Positions 38,187 to 47,759 of a stretch of DNA of 64,000 nt are shown one piece after another. Positions within the stretch are counted from its first letter, which is position 1. Each line of letters opens with the position of its first letter. The translations under genes were made by a program, and so were the position numbers. The stretch lies in contig NZ_LYVO01000018.1 in assembly GCF_001984055.1 (NCBI RefSeq), positions 32,819 to 96,818 on the forward strand. The letters are read 5' to 3'. Source of the DNA: Variovorax sp. KK3. GTDB taxonomy: Bacteria > Pseudomonadota > Gammaproteobacteria > Burkholderiales > Burkholderiaceae_C. The notes under the pieces are model-generated. The model was not told where the DNA came from. It made no database searches and was given only the letters and a program-made list of their open reading frames with translations.

Positions 38187-38675
38187 GTGACGGCGTCGCC
38201 GGTCCTCAAGGCCTGTGCCTGCCTGGTCGACGACCGGGACCGCCTGCTGGTCTTCTTCCACCCCGGCGATGGCGGCTTGCAGCTGCCCAAGGGCACCATC
38301 GAGCCCGGCGAGTCGCCCGAAGACGCGGTGCGGCGCGAGTTGCTGGAGGAATCCGGCATCGCCTACGACGACGCGCTGCAGCCGCTGGGCACGATGGAGC
38401 GCGAATGCGAGGCCGGCATCGAAGGCAACATCGAACGGCATGCCCAGCTCTGGCATCTGTTCCTGATGCGCATCCGGAGCCCACAGCCCGAGCGATTCGA
38501 GCACGTGGCCTCGGGCAGCCCCGAGGAAGATGGCCTGGTGTTCCGCTTCCAGTGGCTGGCGCCCGATGCCCCGCTCGACGGCTTCGCCACCCCCTACGTG
38601 CGCGTCATCGACCGGGTGCGTGCCGCACTGGCCCCCGTGTCGGGCGAATCCATCGGGGCGCATTCGCCGTCATGA
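38187..38675 (+). CDS. Nudix hydrolase
   Basis: A 162-residue pyrophosphohydrolase with a canonical Nudix box, GTIEPGESPEDAVRRELLEE followed by SG (GX5EX7REUXEEXGU). Translation starts at GTG, 2 nt after the yqeY stop. The substrate could be a nucleoside diphosphate derivative or a diadenosine/inositol polyphosphate; the sequence does not decide. The stop overlaps the start of the next gene. Confidence 0.9.
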   Translation: MTASPVLKACACLVDDRDRLLVFFHPGDGGLQLPKGTIEPGESPEDAVRRELLEESGIAYDDALQPLGTMERECEAGIEGNIERHAQLWHLFLMRIRSPQPERFEHVASGSPEEDGLVFRFQWLAPDAPLDGFATPYVRVIDRVRAALAPVSGESIGAHSPS

Positions 38676-39976
38676 CATCACCGCGCCCGGCGTCCTACTG
38701 CGCCATCGACTTCGGCACCTCCAACTCCGCCATCGCCCTGCCCGCCGGGCCGGGCCGCGTCGCGTTGGTCGCGCTCGAGAACGGCCAGCGCACCATGCCG
38801 ACCGCGGTCTTCTACCAGGTCGAGGGCCTGGCGCCGCACGAGGAGCCGCTGCGCTTCTACGGCCGCGCCGCGCTGGCCGCCTACGTCGAAGGCCATGACG
38901 GCCGGCTCATGCGCTCGATGAAGAGCATCCTGGGCTCGACGCTCGCCGAGCAGAGCACCGACATCGGCGCCGGCCGCTCGGTTCGCTACCTCGACGTGGT
39001 CGGCGGCTACCTGCGCCATCTCAAGACGCTGGCGGAGCGAGAAGCCGACACCACGTTGTCGCGCGTGGTGCTCGGGCGGCCCGTCTTCTTCGTCGACGAC
39101 GACCCGGCGCGCGACCGCCAGGCCCAGCAGGCGCTCGAGAACGCCGCGCGCGCGGTCGGCTTCAGCGAGCTCAGCTTCCAGTACGAACCCATCGCCGCGG
39201 CGCTCGACTACGAACAGGGCATCGACCGCGAAGAGCTGGTGCTGGTGGCCGACATCGGCGGCGGCACGTCCGACTTCTCGCTGGTGCGGGTGGGGCCCGA
39301 GCGGCGCCTGCGCATCGATCGGCGCGAGGACATCCTGGCCAACCATGGCGTGCACGTGGCGGGCACCGACTTCGACCGGCACGTCGAACTGACCAGCATC
39401 CTGCCCTGGTGCGGCTACCGCGGCTTCGGCCCCAGCCGGCCCGGCCAGACCCCGCGCGAGGTGCCGAGCCGCGTCTACTTCGACCTCGCGACCTGGCACC
39501 TGATCAACACGGTGTACGGCCCTCAGCGGGTCGCCGAGCTGCGCCGCATGCGCAGCTTCTACGCCGACACCGACCAGCATGCGCGGCTGATGCGGGTGGT
39601 CGAGGATCACCTGGGCCATGCGCTGATCGCCCAGGCCGAGGCGGCCAAGATCGCGGTGGCCGAGGGCGGCAGCACGCAGATCGACCTCGATCGGCTCGAA
39701 GACGGACTCCGCTCGACGCTCGACGAGGCCGAGGCGGTCCAGGCGCTCGATCCCGACATGGGGCGCATCGTCGAAGCGGCGCAAGAAACGCTGCTCGCCG
39801 CGGGCGTCGACGCGGGCGATGTCGACGTGCTGTATTTCACCGGCGGCTCCACCGGCTTCCTGCCGCTCACGCAGAAAATCGCGGCCGCCCTGCCGAACGC
39901 CCGTGCCATCCATGGCGACCGCGACGCGAGCGTTGCGCAGGGGCTGGGCCTGCATGCCCAGCGCCTGCTGGGCTGA
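38672..39976 (+). CDS. Hsp70 family protein (YegD-like)
   Basis: A 434-residue actin/Hsp70-type ATPase domain without the full substrate-binding half of DnaK. Phosphate-binding motifs are AIDFGTSNSAIALP at the N-terminus and VADIGGGTSDFSLV in the middle, with the adenosine region YFTGGSTGFLPL near the C-terminus. This matches the YegD group, a putative chaperone of unknown client range. It is the last gene of a tightly packed yqeY-nudix-hsp70 unit and converges on pmbA. Confidence 0.9.
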   Translation: MTSPRPASYCAIDFGTSNSAIALPAGPGRVALVALENGQRTMPTAVFYQVEGLAPHEEPLRFYGRAALAAYVEGHDGRLMRSMKSILGSTLAEQSTDIGAGRSVRYLDVVGGYLRHLKTLAEREADTTLSRVVLGRPVFFVDDDPARDRQAQQALENAARAVGFSELSFQYEPIAAALDYEQGIDREELVLVADIGGGTSDFSLVRVGPERRLRIDRREDILANHGVHVAGTDFDRHVELTSILPWCGYRGFGPSRPGQTPREVPSRVYFDLATWHLINTVYGPQRVAELRRMRSFYADTDQHARLMRVVEDHLGHALIAQAEAAKIAVAEGGSTQIDLDRLEDGLRSTLDEAEAVQALDPDMGRIVEAAQETLLAAGVDAGDVDVLYFTGGSTGFLPLTQKIAAALPNARAIHGDRDASVAQGLGLHAQRLLG

Positions 39977-39996
39977 GCCCCCGGACCAGCAGCCGA

Positions 39997-41367
39997 TCAG
40001 CTGCCGGCGACCTTCATTCTGTTGACCAAAATCGAGCCGGTCGTCTTGGCGCCATAGTTGTACGCATCGGCACCCACCGCCTCGATGCCCATCAGCATGG
40101 TCTTGAGGTTGCCGGCGATGGTGATCTCTTGAACCGGAAAAGCGATCTTGCCCTTCTCGACCCAGAAGCCGCTGGCGCCGCGCGAGTAGTCGCCGGTCAC
40201 GTAGTTGACGCCCTGCCCCATCAGCTCGATGACGAACAGGCCGGTGCCCAGCTTGGCCAGCATCGCCTCGAGGTCGTCGCCGGGCTTCGTCTGGCGCGAG
40301 CTCAGCGTGAGGTTGTGCGAGCCGCCGGCGTTGCCGGTGGTCTTCATGCCCAGCTTGCGGGCCGAATAGGTGCTCAGGAAATAGCCTTCGAGCCGGCCGC
40401 CGTCGACCACCTTGCGCTTGCGCGTGGCCACGCCTTCGTCGTCGAAGGCCGAGCTGCCCTTGCCGCGCGGGATGTGCGGGTCTTCCGCCACGTCGAGATG
40501 CGACGCCAGCACCGGCTTGCCCAGCGAGTCGAGCAGGAAGCTGCTCTTGCGGTAGAGCGCACCGCCGCTGGTGGCCTGCACCAACCCGCCCAGCAGGCCC
40601 GCCGCCAGCGGCGACTCGAACAACACCGGGCACTCGGTGGTCTTGATCTTGCGCGACTTCAGGCGGCTGAGCGCCCGCTCGGCGGCATAGCGGCCGACGG
40701 ACTCGGGGCTGGCCAGCTCGCTGGCCGAACGCATCGAGCTGTACCAGGCGTCCCGCTGCATGTCGTCGCCCTTGCCGGCGATGGGCGCGACCGAGATCGA
40801 ATGGCGCGAGCTCGCATAGCCGCCGCGGAAACCGCGCGTGTGCGCGCTGAAGAAGTGGCTCTGCTGGGCCGAGACGCCGGCGCCCTCGCTGTTGGTGATG
40901 CGCTTGTCGGTCGACAGCGCCGCGGCCTCGCATTCCAGGGCCAGGGCCGCAGCCTGCTCGCTCGTGACCTCCCAGGGGTGGAAGAGATCGAGGTCGGGCT
41001 GCTCGGTGGCGATGTCGGCCTCGTCGGGCAGGCCGCTGACCGGGTCTTCGGCGGTGAAGCGCGCGATGTCGTAAGCCGCCTGCACGGTCTGCTGGATGGC
41101 TGTTTCGGAGAAATCGGAGGTGCTGGCGTTGCCGCGGCGGTGGCCCACGTAGACCGTGATGCCGAGCGACTTGTCGCGGTTGCGCTCGACGTTTTCGAGT
41201 TCGCCCTTGCGCACCGAAACGCTCAGGCCGCAGCCCTCTGAGGCCTCTGCCCCGGCGTCCGTGGCGCCGAGCTTGCGGGCATGGGCCAGCGCGGTGTCGA
41301 CCAGGTTTTCGAAGAAGGGACGGCTGTAGGCGAAGCCGGCGTCGGCGCGCGAGGGGTGTGTGCTCAT
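39997..41367 (-). CDS. pmbA: Metalloprotease PmbA (TldE)
   Basis: The TldE/PmbA half of the TldD-TldE heterodimer, which proteolyses unfolded peptides, matures some modified peptides and influences CcdA; 456 residues. Family blocks include GLSVSVRKGELENVERNRDK, GRRNAS-like GHRRGNASTSDFSETA and NYVTGDYSRGASGFWVEKG at the C-terminus. PmbA lacks the zinc motif, which is on TldD; tldD is not in the window. It is divergent from yjgA. Confidence 0.95.
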   Translation of the reverse strand: MSTHPSRADAGFAYSRPFFENLVDTALAHARKLGATDAGAEASEGCGLSVSVRKGELENVERNRDKSLGITVYVGHRRGNASTSDFSETAIQQTVQAAYDIARFTAEDPVSGLPDEADIATEQPDLDLFHPWEVTSEQAAALALECEAAALSTDKRITNSEGAGVSAQQSHFFSAHTRGFRGGYASSRHSISVAPIAGKGDDMQRDAWYSSMRSASELASPESVGRYAAERALSRLKSRKIKTTECPVLFESPLAAGLLGGLVQATSGGALYRKSSFLLDSLGKPVLASHLDVAEDPHIPRGKGSSAFDDEGVATRKRKVVDGGRLEGYFLSTYSARKLGMKTTGNAGGSHNLTLSSRQTKPGDDLEAMLAKLGTGLFVIELMGQGVNYVTGDYSRGASGFWVEKGKIAFPVQEITIAGNLKTMLMGIEAVGADAYNYGAKTTGSILVNRMKVAGS

Positions 41368-41423
41368 GTGGAGGGCTATGATACTTGCGCCCCCCGCTCC
41401 GAGGGGGCAGCAACGAGTCCCCC

Positions 41424-42080
41424 ATGCCCCGCAAACCCAAGAAAGGCTACTTCGTCCGCGGCACCTTTGTCGCCGAAGGCAGCGAACTAGACCAGGAACT
41501 CAAGCGCGAGCTCAAGGGCAGCGACGCCGCCAGCAAGACCGATCTCAAGCGCGAAAGCGCCGAACTTCAGGATCTGGGCGAGGCCCTGCTGGGCCTGCGT
41601 GCCGGCCTGTTCGACAAGCTCGACCTCGGCGAGAAGCTGGTCGACGCCATCGACGAAGCCAAGCGCATCACCAATTTCGAGGGCAAGCGCCGCCAGATGC
41701 AGTTCATCGGCAAGCTGATGCGCGGCCTCGATGCGGCCACGCTCGACGCCATTCGCGCTTCGCTCGACGAGCAGAACCGCGGTCCTGCCATCGAAGCCGC
41801 CATCCTTCACGATGCCGAGCGCTGGCGCGACCGGCTGATCGCGGACGACGACGCGCTCGGTGGCTGGATCGAGACCCACCCCGGCACCGACGCCCAGCAG
41901 CTGCGCGCACTGGTGCGCCAGGCCCGCAAGGACTTCAAGGACGGCGCGCCCGGCGAGGCGCAGCGCCAGGGCAAGGCCTACCGCGAGCTGTTCCAGCTGC
42001 TGCGCGCGCAACTCGAGGTGCACGGCACCGACGACCATGCCGCCGAAGCGGCCGCCCAGGCCCGCGAGGAGGACGCATGA
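41424..42080 (+). CDS. yjgA: Ribosome-associated protein YjgA (DarP, DUF615)
   Basis: A 218-residue DUF615 protein that acts in late 50S assembly in E. coli (DarP). It begins MPRKPKKGYFVRGTFVAEGS, with the conserved helical core ITNFEGKRRQMQFIGKLMRG. The ATG at 41424 is preferred over one at 41385, whose extra residues (RPPLRGGSNESP) are not family-like. Its stop overlaps the start of mog. Confidence 0.94.
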   Translation: MPRKPKKGYFVRGTFVAEGSELDQELKRELKGSDAASKTDLKRESAELQDLGEALLGLRAGLFDKLDLGEKLVDAIDEAKRITNFEGKRRQMQFIGKLMRGLDAATLDAIRASLDEQNRGPAIEAAILHDAERWRDRLIADDDALGGWIETHPGTDAQQLRALVRQARKDFKDGAPGEAQRQGKAYRELFQLLRAQLEVHGTDDHAAEAAAQAREEDA

Positions 42081-42676
42081 CGGCATCGCCGAATTTCGAC
42101 CCGGTGCGCATCGGCATCGTCTCGGTCAGCGACCGCGCTTCCAGCGGCGTCTATGAAGACAAGGGCCTGCCCGCCCTGCAAGACTGGCTGCAACGCGCGC
42201 TGCGCAACCCCCTCGCCTTCGAGCCCCGCCTGATCCCGGACGAGCCCGAGCGCATCAGCGCCGCGTTGATCGAGCTGGTGGATGCCGGCTGCTCGCTCGT
42301 GCTGACCACCGGCGGCACCGGCCCCGCGCTGCGCGACGTGACACCCGAGGCCACGCTGGCCGTGGCGCACAAGGAGATGCCGGGGTTCGGCGAGCAGATG
42401 CGGCAGATCAGCCTGCGCTTCGTGCCGACGGCCATCTTGTCGCGGCAGGTGGCGGTGATTCGCGACAAGAGCCTGATCATCAACCTGCCGGGGCAGCCGA
42501 AGTCGATCGCGGAAACGCTGGAAGGGTTGAAGGATGCGGACGGCAAGCAGGTGGTGCCGGGCATCTTCGCGGCGGTGCCGTATTGCATCGATCTGATCGG
42601 CGGGCCGTACCTGGATACCGACGAATCGGTGTGCAAGGCATTCAGGCCGAAGTCGGCGATTCGCACGTTCCCTTAG
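42077..42676 (+). CDS. mog: Molybdopterin adenylyltransferase
   Basis: MogA-type enzyme that adenylates molybdopterin before molybdate insertion; 199 residues. The MPT-binding signature is LVLTTGGTGPALRDVTPEAT, followed by EMPGFGEQMRQISLRFVPTA. The N-terminal VRIGIVSVSDRASSGVYEDK is typical. It will support the NasA molybdoenzyme as well as others. It overlaps yjgA by 4 nt and ends just before a palindromic repeat. Confidence 0.95.
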   Translation: MTASPNFDPVRIGIVSVSDRASSGVYEDKGLPALQDWLQRALRNPLAFEPRLIPDEPERISAALIELVDAGCSLVLTTGGTGPALRDVTPEATLAVAHKEMPGFGEQMRQISLRFVPTAILSRQVAVIRDKSLIINLPGQPKSIAETLEGLKDADGKQVVPGIFAAVPYCIDLIGGPYLDTDESVCKAFRPKSAIRTFP

Positions 42677-42686
42677 CGCCCTGTCT

Positions 42687-42722
42687 TGCTCCCTCTCCCA
42701 GAGGGAGAGGGAGAGGGAGCAA
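42687..42722. repeat. CCCTCTCCC/GGGAGAGGG palindromic repeat between convergent mog and cysE
   Basis: TTGCTCCCTCTCCC and its complement, interrupted by an extra GAGGGA unit, form a hairpin around AGA. It lies 10 nt after mog and 26 nt before the cysE stop, so it may act as a bidirectional terminator. The outer palindrome is shared with the element at 30141-30240. Confidence 0.75.
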
Positions 42723-42748
42723 TACCTCTCGCCTTCTGCTTGCTCCCG

Positions 42749-43519
42749 CTACTTCCCGACCAAGTCCGCCAGCCGCCCCTTCTCGAAGTTCTCCGTCGTC
42801 GCAGCCTCGTCCGGCACGCAATCCTTGCTGCCCTGCGACGACAGCGCCTCGATCGCCTGCCACAGCAGCGCGATCTGGTGCTCCTGGTTCGCCGCGTTGT
42901 CGATCAGCCCACGCATGGCCAAGGACAGCGGGTCGTCCTGCTGTGTGATGCCGTAGGCCTCGAACTTGCCGTCGGCGCCGTCCACGTCCGCAGTTGCACC
43001 GGCCTTCGCCGGGATGATGCGAGCCGGTATGCCCACGGCCGTCGCGCCCGCAGGCACGGGCTTGATCACCACCGCATTGCTGCCGATCTTGGCGCCATCG
43101 CCCACGGTAAAACCGCCCAGCACCTTGGCACCGGCACTCACCACGACATTGCGGCCCAGCGTGGGATGCCGCTTGGCCCCTTTGTAGAGCGAAGTGCCGC
43201 CCAGCGTCACGCCCTGGTAGATGGTGCAGCCGTCGCCGATCTCGGCCGTCTCGCCGACCACCACGCCCATCGCATGGTCGAAGAACACGCGGTCGCCGAT
43301 GACGGCGCCGGGGTGGATCTCGATGCCGGTGAGCCAGCGGGACACCTGCGAGACGAAGCGCCCGACCCACTTGAGGCCATGGCCCCAACACCAGTGCGCG
43401 AGCCGGTGCAGCACCACGGCATGCAGGCCGGGGTACAGGGTCAGCACCTCCCAGCGCGATCGCGCCGCCGGATCGCGGTCGAGGATGCACTGGATGTCGG
43501 AACGCAGGCGCGAGAACAT
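42749..43519 (-). CDS. cysE: Serine O-acetyltransferase
   Basis: First enzyme of cysteine synthesis from serine and acetyl-CoA; 256 residues. The left-handed beta-helix hexapeptide repeats are visible from [20 protein letters not shown] through [15 protein letters not shown] to [18 protein letters not shown]81 in FFDHAMGVV is the likely catalytic histidine. It is transcribed 35 nt behind trmJ. Confidence 0.95.
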   Translation of the reverse strand: MFSRLRSDIQCILDRDPAARSRWEVLTLYPGLHAVVLHRLAHWCWGHGLKWVGRFVSQVSRWLTGIEIHPGAVIGDRVFFDHAMGVVVGETAEIGDGCTIYQGVTLGGTSLYKGAKRHPTLGRNVVVSAGAKVLGGFTVGDGAKIGSNAVVIKPVPAGATAVGIPARIIPAKAGATADVDGADGKFEAYGITQQDDPLSLAMRGLIDNAANQEHQIALLWQAIEALSSQGSKDCVPDEAATTENFEKGRLADLVGK

Positions 43520-43554
43520 GGATGTTCTGGTTATGTCGTTATGGGCAGCGCAGT

Positions 43555-44355
43555 CTAAGACGAGCCCTCATCGCGCGCCGGCGGTGGGGTCTTCGTTGCG
43601 GCTTTCGAGGCCTGGGGGGCCTTGTATGTGCCGCCCTGCGCCGCGTCGGCCATGGCCTTGGCGATGCCGCGCAGGATGTGGATCTCTTCCGGCGTCGGCT
43701 GCGCGCGGTTGAAGAGCTGGGCCAGCCGCGGCATCAGCTTCTTGGGTGCTTCCGGATCGAGAAAGCCGACCTGTACCAGCGAACGCTCCCAGTGTTCGAG
43801 CATGCCCGCCACCGCTCTGGCATCGGCTGCGTGCGGCTGCTCGGCCGCCTCGCGCACCGGCGCTGCGAAGCCGCCCAGCGCCATCCGCCATTCATAGGCG
43901 ATCACCTGGATCGCGGCGCCCAGGTTCAACGAACCGAAGTTCGGGTCGGTGGGAATGCTGAGCGCCACGTGGCAGCGGTACACGTCTTCGTTGCGCATGC
44001 CGAAGCGCTCCGATCCGAACAGGAACGCGACATGCTGCCCCGCCTGCTGCGCGAGCGGCCCCAGGTGCTCGCGCGGGCCGCGGGTGGGCGGGCCGAAGTC
44101 GCGCGGCACCATGGCGGTGGCGCACAGGTGGGTGACGCCATCGAGCGCTTCGTCGAGCGTGTCGACGATGCGGGCCTTGGCCAGCACGTCGAGCGCCCCG
44201 CTGGCGCGCTGGATGGTTTCCTCGCGCCGCAGCACATTGGCCCAGCGCGGCGCCACCAGCACCAGGTCGTCGAAGCCCATGGTCCGCATGGCACGCGCCG
44301 CGGCGCCGACGTTACCGGCATGGCTGGTCTGGATCAGGATGAATCGGGTGCGCAT
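43555..44355 (-). CDS. trmJ: tRNA (cytidine/uridine-2'-O-)-methyltransferase TrmJ
   Basis: SPOUT-class SAM-dependent enzyme methylating the 2'-O of position 32 in the anticodon loop; 266 residues. Motifs include [20 protein letters not shown] at the N-terminus, [18 protein letters not shown] and the knot region [20 protein letters not shown]. The C-terminal extension (about 160-266) is typical of TrmJ dimers. It is divergent from suhB and upstream of cysE. Confidence 0.94.
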   Translation of the reverse strand: MRTRFILIQTSHAGNVGAAARAMRTMGFDDLVLVAPRWANVLRREETIQRASGALDVLAKARIVDTLDEALDGVTHLCATAMVPRDFGPPTRGPREHLGPLAQQAGQHVAFLFGSERFGMRNEDVYRCHVALSIPTDPNFGSLNLGAAIQVIAYEWRMALGGFAAPVREAAEQPHAADARAVAGMLEHWERSLVQVGFLDPEAPKKLMPRLAQLFNRAQPTPEEIHILRGIAKAMADAAQGGTYKAPQASKAATKTPPPARDEGSS

Positions 44356-44477
44356 GGCAAGGACAAGAAGCGATGAGCCGGGTCGGCCGGCCCGGGCCCG
44401 GTAAAATCCGCGATTCTCGCCGCCCGCATCGCCGGGCCGCCTCCTCGGGCAGCGCCCGTTGTTCTTCCCCCCATCCG

Positions 44478-45503
44478 ATGCCGTCTCCCAACCTGCACCC
44501 CATGCTCAACGTGGCCGTCAAGGCCGCCCGCGCCGCCGGCGCCATCATCAATCGCGCTGCGCTCGACATCGAGGCAGTGCGCATCTCGCAGAAGCAGGTC
44601 AACGACTTCGTGACCGAAGTCGATCACGCCAGCGAACGGGTCATCATCGACACCCTGCTGGGCGCCTACCCGGGACACGGCATCCTCGCCGAGGAATCGG
44701 GCACCGAACACGGCGCCAAGGACTCGGACTTCGTCTGGATCATCGATCCGCTCGACGGCACCACCAACTTCATCCACGGCTTTCCGGTCTACTGCGTGTC
44801 GATCGCACTGGCCATCCGGGGCAAGGTCGAGCAAGCCGTCATCTACGACCCCACGCGCAACGACCTGTTCACGGCCACCCGCGGCCGCGGCGCCTTCATG
44901 AACGAGCGGCGCATCCGCGTCAGCAAGCGGGTGCGGCTGTCCGAGTGCCTCATCTCGACCGGCTTCCCCTTCAGGACCGGCGACAACTTCAAGCAGTACC
45001 TGGCCATCATGGCCGACCTGATGCCGCGCGCGGCGGGCCTGCGCCGGCCCGGCGCGGCGGCCCTCGACCTGGCCTACGTCGCGGCCGGTTTCAGCGACGG
45101 CTTCTTCGAAACCGGCCTCAACATCTGGGACGTGGCCGCGGGCTCGCTGCTGGTCACCGAGGCCGGCGGACTCATCGGCAATTTCACCGGCGAGCCCGAC
45201 TTCCTCGAGCAACGCGAATGCCTGGCCGGCGCACCGCGCATCTACGGCCAACTGGTGCCGCTGCTCGCCAAGTACTCGAAGTTCGCCAGCGTCGACGACA
45301 AGTTCGCCGCCAGCGAGCGCGTGCGGGCGGTCGACCCGTCGGCCGGCGGCGTGTATGCGCGCAGCACGGTGCACGGCCTGGCAGAAAGCGCGGAGCCCGC
45401 CGCGGATGCAGCATCGGCAGCGCCGGCCCCGCGCAAGCTGACGCGCCTGCGCCGCGAAGAATCACCGGCCGCACCCGCCGCAGGCGAAGCCGCCACCGAG
45501 TGA
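44478..45503 (+). CDS. suhB: Inositol monophosphatase family protein (SuhB)
   Basis: Mg-dependent phosphatase that, as SuhB, also joins the ribosomal RNA antitermination complex in enterobacteria. Product is 341 residues from [20 protein letters not shown]. Metal motifs are [20 protein letters not shown] and [15 protein letters not shown]; the second-half motif is [17 protein letters not shown]. The family is about 267 residues, so a low-complexity Ala/Glu/Arg tail of about 70 residues is an extension. A second start at 44502 (MLNVAVKAA) is possible. A TAAAAT -10-like element is at 44402-44407. It overlaps the next gene by 1 nt. Confidence 0.92.
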   Translation: MPSPNLHPMLNVAVKAARAAGAIINRAALDIEAVRISQKQVNDFVTEVDHASERVIIDTLLGAYPGHGILAEESGTEHGAKDSDFVWIIDPLDGTTNFIHGFPVYCVSIALAIRGKVEQAVIYDPTRNDLFTATRGRGAFMNERRIRVSKRVRLSECLISTGFPFRTGDNFKQYLAIMADLMPRAAGLRRPGAAALDLAYVAAGFSDGFFETGLNIWDVAAGSLLVTEAGGLIGNFTGEPDFLEQRECLAGAPRIYGQLVPLLAKYSKFASVDDKFAASERVRAVDPSAGGVYARSTVHGLAESAEPAADAASAAPAPRKLTRLRREESPAAPAAGEAATE

Positions 45504-47749
45504 TGCGGGCGGAGAGCGACGCCACCGCTTTCGCCACCCGTCGGGGCCGCGCCGCGCTGCGCGTGGCCCTGTCGTACTACGTCGCCAACGGCCTGTCGGT
45601 CGCGGTCGGGCTGCTGCTGATTTCGGGCGGCGTGCACATCGCACTGGGCACCGCGGCGGCCTCCGCGGCCGGCGTTGGCGTGATCGTGAGCGCACCACCC
45701 GACCTGCCCGGCCCCCGGCGCGGCAAGTTCTGGCAGATGGTGCCTTCGCCGCTGGTCGGGCTGCCGCTCTTCTTCCTGGTGCAACTGTTGCACTCGGCGC
45801 CACTGCGCCTCGGCCTGCTGGTCGTGCCCGCCACCTTCCTCGCCTTCGTGGCCATGGCCTGGGGCAAGCGCGGCATTCCTATCGCCATCGCGATCATGTT
45901 CTCGATGATCTTCTCGATGGCCACGCCGGCGCCCGCGGGCATGCACGAGGCCGTCGAGCGAACCATGCACTTCGGGCTGGGCGCGGGGCTCTACGTCATC
46001 TACTCGCTGCTGGCCAACCACCTGCTCAACGGCCGCTACCGCGTGCAGGCGATGTCCGACCTGCTGCTGTCGCTGGCCGCGCTGATGCGCACCGAGGCCC
46101 GTCAGTTCACGCCGCGCGACGAGTCGGGCGACGTGCGCGAGGTGCAGGCGCCGCTGCTGGGCCAACTGCTGCGCGAGCAGGCCGCATTGGCCGACCAGTT
46201 GCAGGCCACGCGCGACATCGTGCTCGAGTCCCCCCGCACGCCGCGCCGTCAGCGGCTGGCCGGCATGCTGGTCACGGTGCTGGAGCTGCGCGACATGCTG
46301 CTGGCCTCCGAACTCGACCTCGACGCGCTCAAGGCCCATCCGGGTCATGCGGAGGCGCTGTGCGACATGCAGCGCATCCTGCTCGAACTCTCCGACGAAA
46401 CGGCCGCGCTGGCCGACGCGATGCTGCTGGGCCGGCAGCCCGATCCCGTGCCCGATCGCCGCCCCGAGCTGGCCGCCATCCATCTCGAAGACGACCCGGC
46501 CCATCCCTCGGCCGCCGCCAGCGGGCCGACACCCGCCATGCTCGCGCGCGGGCTGGCCAGCCGCATCGGCCACATCAACGACGAGGTGCTGCGCCTGGTG
46601 GGCCTGGCGCGCGGCGAGCGCCAGCCCGACCTGGCCGTGGTGCGCGCCAACTGGCACATGTTCGTGAGCCCGACCGACTGGTCGCTGCTGCCCTTTCTCA
46701 CGCTGTGGCGCTGGGACGCGCCGCCGCTGCGCCACGCGATCCGCGCCGCGCTCGCCATCGGCACCGGCTACACCATCGCCGTGCTGCTGCCCTGGGGCTC
46801 GCACGACTACTGGATCTTGCTGACCATCGTGGTGGTGCTGCGCGGCAGCCTGTCGCAGACGCTGGAGCGGCGCAACAGCCGCGTGGCCGGCACGCTGCTG
46901 GGCTGCGTGTTCGCGGTGGCCCTGCTGTCGGCCCATCCCGGTGCGCTGGCCACGCTCGCGGCCATGACCTTCGCACAGGCCATCGCGCACGGCTTCGCGG
47001 TGCGCAAGTACCTCATCACCTCGGTCGCCGCCACCGTGCTGGGACTGTTGCAGGCGCACCAGCTCAACGTCGGCATGAGCACGACCTTCGCCTTGTTCGA
47101 ACGCGTGGCCGACACGCTGATCGGAGCCGGCGTGGCCTGGGCCTTCTGCTACGTGCTGCCGTCGTGGGAGCGCAGCCAGATCCCGTCGCTGGTGGCTCGC
47201 TGCCTCACCGCACAGGCACGCCACGCAAGGCTCGCACTCGGCCTGGGCCAGCTGCGCGCGGTGCAGACCAGCCCCGAACTCGAATGGCGGCTGGCGCGAC
47301 GCGAGGCCTTCGACAGCCTCTCGGCCCTGGTGCAGGCCACCGCGCGGTCGCTGTCGGAGCCGCGCGCCGTGCGGCCGCCGCTGGAGCCGCTGGAGCACTT
47401 GCAGGCCCACAGCTACCAGCTGCTGGCACAGCTGAGTGCGGTCAAGTCGATGCTCGTGCTGCGGCACGACCGGCTCACGCCGGCCGACATCGAAGACCCG
47501 CTGCAGCGCGCCGCCGTGCGCATCGAGGCCAACATCGGCAGCACGCCGACCACCGGCCCCGTGATGCCCGACAGCGCCCCCGCCACCACCGTGGCCGAGC
47601 CGATTCCCCTGCCCGACCCTTTCGACAACGACGTCAGCCCCTGGCTGCTGCGCCGGCTCGACATGGCGATCGGCATTTCGGCGCAGCTGCGCGACGACGC
47701 GGCCCGAATCCTTCAAGCTCCTACAGAGGAGGTGCCCGAGACTGCGTAA
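45503..47749 (+). CDS. FUSC family inner-membrane transporter (aromatic acid exporter-like)
   Basis: A 748-residue membrane protein with two transmembrane bundles (about 20-170 and 415-560), a long soluble middle section and a soluble C-terminus. This is the YccS/AaeB/FUSC layout. The second bundle contains HAIRAALAIGTGYTIAVLLP and DYWILLTIVVVLRGSLSQTL, typical of FUSC proteins. The substrate is unknown; AaeB exports hydroxylated aromatic acids. The start overlaps the suhB stop (TGATG). Confidence 0.85.
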   Translation: MRAESDATAFATRRGRAALRVALSYYVANGLSVAVGLLLISGGVHIALGTAAASAAGVGVIVSAPPDLPGPRRGKFWQMVPSPLVGLPLFFLVQLLHSAPLRLGLLVVPATFLAFVAMAWGKRGIPIAIAIMFSMIFSMATPAPAGMHEAVERTMHFGLGAGLYVIYSLLANHLLNGRYRVQAMSDLLLSLAALMRTEARQFTPRDESGDVREVQAPLLGQLLREQAALADQLQATRDIVLESPRTPRRQRLAGMLVTVLELRDMLLASELDLDALKAHPGHAEALCDMQRILLELSDETAALADAMLLGRQPDPVPDRRPELAAIHLEDDPAHPSAAASGPTPAMLARGLASRIGHINDEVLRLVGLARGERQPDLAVVRANWHMFVSPTDWSLLPFLTLWRWDAPPLRHAIRAALAIGTGYTIAVLLPWGSHDYWILLTIVVVLRGSLSQTLERRNSRVAGTLLGCVFAVALLSAHPGALATLAAMTFAQAIAHGFAVRKYLITSVAATVLGLLQAHQLNVGMSTTFALFERVADTLIGAGVAWAFCYVLPSWERSQIPSLVARCLTAQARHARLALGLGQLRAVQTSPELEWRLARREAFDSLSALVQATARSLSEPRAVRPPLEPLEHLQAHSYQLLAQLSAVKSMLVLRHDRLTPADIEDPLQRAAVRIEANIGSTPTTGPVMPDSAPATTVAEPIPLPDPFDNDVSPWLLRRLDMAIGISAQLRDDAARILQAPTEEVPETA

Positions 47750-47759
47750 GGTCGGCAGC

